Both the position numbers and the translations under genes were made by a program. The notes beneath the pieces were generated by a model. The model was not told the origin of the DNA. It made no database searches and worked only from the letters and a program-made list of their open reading frames with translations. Positions 21,101-24,027 of a stretch of 24,027 bases of DNA are shown here, piece by piece (positions within the stretch are counted from its first letter, which is position 1; every line of letters starts with the position of its first letter). The DNA comes from Larix sibirica (lineage: Eukaryota; Streptophyta; Pinopsida; Pinales; Pinaceae): contig NWUY0300072486.1 of assembly GCA_004151065.3 (NCBI GenBank), positions 9,498 through 33,524 of the forward strand, read 5' to 3'.

Positions 21101-22217
21101 TAGGTCCTTGGAAGAGAAGGTAGGATAAATACAATGGTTTGCTCATGTAGGTGCACATTCATTTATCGAGAGAAGATGATGAATTAAAGTGGAATTATAA
21201 TTCTTAGGGGGGGCTCTAATATGAAAAGTTGGGATAAGAGTTATTACTTCCTGATACTCATAGAACTAGGTGGTGGTGGAAGGAAATTCGGAAAATCAAA
21301 GGCCCACCTAAGATTACCTTACATTTTTGGTTAATGTTGGGTAACAAAGTGATCACCTTCAATATTTCAGCTTTAATGGAACTAAGATTTTCCCATTATG
21401 CAAGTCAACTGAGGAATTGGTACAACATCTCTTTGTGGACTGTGTATTTACTAAGGAATTCTGGCAGGAGGTGGGAAGACAATATAATAGCCCAATTATA
21501 TGGGCCAGTAATTTGATGGAGCGTTGCTTCCGAAGGTTCTTCCAATCACAGGAGGCGGTTTCTTTTAGAGCTCCCCCCCTAATTGTCTCATGGGGTATAT
21601 GGTTGGTATGAAACATAATCATATTCAAGGATTGAACTCAACATTCCCTACAAGTGGTTGCACAGTTCTTGGCCATCTAACATCATTACAAACTTGTGTT
21701 GGTCACTAGACCTAGAAGAAATTTGGTGATCCCAATAATTGATGAGAGATGGCTGTGGGCTTTTTTGGATGGGGCTATTCAAGAGGGAACTCAGAAGAGT
21801 GGGTCTGAGTTCATACTTTTCCTAGTAAAATAACATTATTTCAAAGGGTGTGGAGGATTGGGGTTCGAAACCAAAAACCAGGCAGAGTTCAAGGGACTAT
21901 TCTATTTGCTGAGACTTTCCTTTAGAATTGGGGTATAGAGCTTATAGGTTTTTGGTGACTCGCAGCTAGTTATCAATTGTTTGAGTGGGAAGGCTGATGT
22001 TGTACATGCTAGGATGATATATTTGGTGGAGCAATTGAAGATTATTGTGAGATCATTCCAATGTATACAACCCAGGCATATATTGCACGAGCTGAATGAG
22101 TATCCAAATGCACTCTCTAAGCATGGCCTCTTACTTCATCATGGAGAACTCCATCTAGAAGAATTCCAAGGGGGTACATCTACAAATTTGCAAATCTATA
22201 CTTTATCAAACTTCTGA
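18133..22217 (+). pseudogene. LINE-B ORF2: endonuclease / reverse transcriptase / RNase H, broken
   Basis: The start at 18133 is preferred, because it directly precedes the endonuclease opening (MKLSSINVRGIGG). Endonuclease motifs: NILFLQET near 18220, GDMNVSLGVDEFWG near 18545, RLDRFF near 18717 and CDHFPIYLE near 18800. Reverse transcriptase: FRPISLCNGI near 19680, LKLDLSKVYD near 19880 (motif A Asp present), RQGCPLSPYLF near 20060, and FLDD near 20205. A thumb motif SPKSMGGWGLK follows near 20660. zf-RVT: FPLCKSTEELVQHLFVDC near 21390, first Cys lost. RNase H: NQAEFKGL near 21880, VFGDSQLVINCL near 21955, and a final LSKHGL near 22120 in which the usual Asp before Leu is Asn. Frames change between 19098 and 19500, near 20430, near 20900 and near 21400, with several stops. 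Confidence 0.88.
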
Positions 22218-22388
22218 AAATACTAAAGTTTTTCCTTAATGAATCAAAAGATGTAAATCAATAGATGGCTTCTATCCGATGATGAGCCAAGAAAACTGAT
22301 AGTTATTTTTTGTTTTTTCTGATAAAAACAACTTGCTGAAAACTTACTCTGAAGATTGTATTTTTTCTCTTAAATGAATGTGGATACA

Positions 22389-22408
22389 TTTTTTTCATGG
22401 GAAAAAAA
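22389..22408 (+). repeat. LINE-B 3' terminal T-run/A-run hairpin
   Basis: Seven T, CATGGG and seven A form a hairpin-like end, with C-G closing an ATGG loop. The last two A overlap the target site duplication. LINE-A ends in the same arrangement. Confidence 0.6.
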
Positions 22409-22424
22409 GTTTAAACATTTAGTA
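22407..22424. repeat. LINE-B target site duplication, right copy
   Basis: Identical over 18 bp to 16047-16064. It directly follows the A-run of LINE-B, as expected for target-primed reverse transcription. Confidence 0.93.
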
Positions 22425-22735
22425 AATGATATGGTAAAAATAACTAAACATTTATGAAAATAAGAATGAGAGATTTACAGTAATACTAAATACGTTCTTA
22501 TATCAAATGCTATGCAAAATGTAAATAAATTCAATAACCTAGACTGTGAGGCTCATTTTCTAGAATGGTCACTAAGTTTAATCCAATTACAAAACCAATT
22601 ATACTTTGGTCACACTTGGTGTTATGAGGCATGCCTTCTATGCTGCCTTACAACACCTCAAGTAGAATATCATCATGTCCATCCTCCTATGAAATGCCAT
22701 AATCACATCCTAGTGGGTTCTCTTTGGTCCTCTAG
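22425..22735. other. Sequence between LINE-B and the hAT pseudogene
   Basis: AT-rich at first, including a near copy of the LINE-B target (TAAAAATAACTAAACATTTA at 22435-22454). The part from about 22540 is probably the 3' untranslated end of the hAT element. No terminal inverted repeat was identified. Confidence 0.4.
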
Positions 22736-24027
22736 TTATTGTGGAGATAGCACGCTTGAATTTGAGTGTACAAACACCAAATATTGTGCCTTTTGTTTGC
22801 TTAAGTGATTCCTCTTTACCAAATGGATAAAACCATATTCACTCTAGTTTCTCTCACATGTAGATGAACTCATCACCTATGAAGTAAAATTAGAACAAAT
22901 GAATAGTCAAGTGGCAAAGCAAGGGAGTCCATGTACCATATTGCATCCAAAAGTCTATGGGTCCAAGTTGTTCTTTGTTATATGCACAATCTTCATTTGC
23001 AAAGTGTTCCTCAGATCTCATAGAAGTTTCCCAACTCAAGTCGCAGTGGGATCATCATGATCATAACATATACTTATAAAGGTGTTCCAATTCTGCATCA
23101 CCTCAACATATGAAGATGGTTTCTTGTGAAATCATTTATGGTTGAGTAGGAATGCAATTGAATGAAGGGGATTATGAAGCATTCTCCACCTTGTAAGACT
23201 AAGATCCCACACCTCATTCTTGATGTCCCTGTAGATATTATAATTTTCATATTCAATTATGTCACAAAGTTTCTTTCTCATTTGATCCATACTCTCAAAC
23301 CCATCCTCTAATTAGGGGCGATCACTATCAAACATACAAAGGGTGGAAGCAATAGGTGTGATGAGGGTAATTATGTCCTCAATTCTCGGACCATCCCCAA
23401 CATGAGAACCCTTCCACCTTTTCCAATCCATTGATACCACCATCTCCCTCTAATATTGATGCATTTTGAAGAGGAATTTTAACATAATGAACGCCTATGA
23501 AAATCTAGTCTATGCACATTGAAAAAGTTGGAGGATGGCATGTTTCCTATAAATTTCTATGACAGATGTTGCATGATTAATATATAATGAAAATTTTTAG
23601 CATATTTGATTTAATTATAGTTTTTCCAACCCATGTAATGCTATTGATATCTTCAAGGAAGAGGTTGATGCGATGCATATATCAAGGAGTCCAAAAAATT
23701 GTTGGAAATTCATCCTCAATTAAACGCCTAACCAACACATTGTTTGAGGCACTATTTGTAACAAGATAGACCACATTTTCTCTTCTCACTAATTCTATTT
23801 CCTCTTTGAAGAGACCCATCAAATATGGACCATATTTTGTTTTTCCCGTAGTACTATGGCATTTTACGAACATAACACTTTTCAGGCTATAAACCAAAAT
23901 ACCGAGAAGAGGATATTGGTTGACATTTGTTCAACCATTTGAAACAATAGAGAGCTTAAAGTCCTTCCAACCATCTTTAATATCATGAAGTATAGGGGTT
24001 GGTGCAAGCTAATGAGGGTCTCTTTTG
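22736..24027 (-). pseudogene. hAT-family transposase, 3' part, broken, runs off the right edge
   Basis: Minus-strand frames match a plant hAT transposase of the DUF659 type. DUF659: GWKDFKALYCF near 23960, then LKSVMFVKCHS, ENVVYLVTNSASN near 23770 (the usual TDNA box, here TNSA, so the catalytic Asp appears changed to Asn) and FPTIFWTP near 23690. The middle part has EVWDLSLTRWRML near 23200 and HSIAFLLNHK near 23140. The C-terminal dimerisation domain reads SSTCERN, a TAG stop at 22844-22846 where Trp is expected, then GFIHLVKRNHLSKQKAQYL and LVFVHSNSSVLS, ending with TAA at 22736-22738. At least two frame changes and several stops disrupt it. The BED zinc finger and 5' end lie beyond the window. 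It cannot encode active transposase. Confidence 0.82.

Larger units (their letters stand above)
16065..22406 (+). mobile_element. LINE-B: full-length L1-type retrotransposon insertion, decayed
   Basis: A 6.34-kb element is bounded by a perfect 18-bp target site duplication and ends in a short A-run. It has a leader of about 107 bp, ORF1 (16172-18080), ORF2 (18133-22217) and a 3' untranslated part of about 190 bp. Domain order is the same as in LINE-A, but it is clearly divergent in sequence. The boundaries are unusually secure. Frameshifts and stops make it non-autonomous. It points away from HSFB4, with its 5' end about 620 bp beyond the HSFB4 stop codon. Confidence 0.93.

Noticed and set aside
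22512-22808. 98-codon plus-strand ORF
   Set aside because: It overlaps the hAT dimerisation domain on the opposite strand, which has clear family motifs. The plus-strand frame has none.
1-24027. CRISPR array, operon or bacterial defence system
   Set aside because: No regularly spaced short repeats or bacterial-type genes occur. The window is plant nuclear DNA.

Overview
This is plant nuclear DNA. It holds one intact host gene, a class B heat shock transcription factor of the HSFB4 type, set among decayed transposable elements. The plant assignment rests on the HSF DNA-binding domain with its intron at the family position, on two L1-type LINEs with the plant-style order DUF4283/zinc knuckle, endonuclease, reverse transcriptase, zf-RVT and RNase H, and on a plant hAT transposase. 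The sparse gene content and the old, RNase H-rich retroelements would suit a large genome such as a gymnosperm, but the sequence alone does not prove that.

Layout. 1-425 is AT-rich with no gene. About 426-7690 is LINE-A on the minus strand, with ORF1 (4881-7260) and ORF2 (729-4859) both broken. About 7690-9010 is a second, older minus-strand relic containing an RNase H domain. 9011-13064 is mostly featureless and holds an assembly gap (10111-10159), one unrecognised 139-aa ORF (10925-11344) and a likely tRNA-derived SINE (about 12540-12706, minus). 13065-13187 is a two-copy tandem repeat. About 13550-15442 is the HSFB4 gene with its promoter and leader: exon 1 14009-14257, a 189-bp intron, exon 2 14447-15442, 414 aa. 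16065-22406 is LINE-B on the plus strand, bounded by a perfect 18-bp target site duplication. 22736-24027 is the 3' part of a hAT transposase pseudogene on the minus strand, which runs off the right edge.

The two LINEs point away from HSFB4 on either side. They share architecture and a distinctive 3' end (T-run, a short CRTGG-type core, A-run). Both are inactivated: LINE-A has lost the first catalytic Asp of its reverse transcriptase, both have lost the last Cys of the ORF1 zinc knuckle, and both carry several frameshifts and stops. Where the ancestral codon can be inferred, many stops look like C-to-T or G-to-A changes (CGA, CAG or TGG to stop), as expected from deamination of methylated cytosine. 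The HSFB4 gene itself is visibly rich in CpG.

I found no convincing new biological system. The points most worth following up are the overlapping upstream ORFs in the HSFB4 leader, the precisely dated-able LINE-B insertion about 600 bp downstream of HSFB4, and the shared hairpin-like LINE 3' end.
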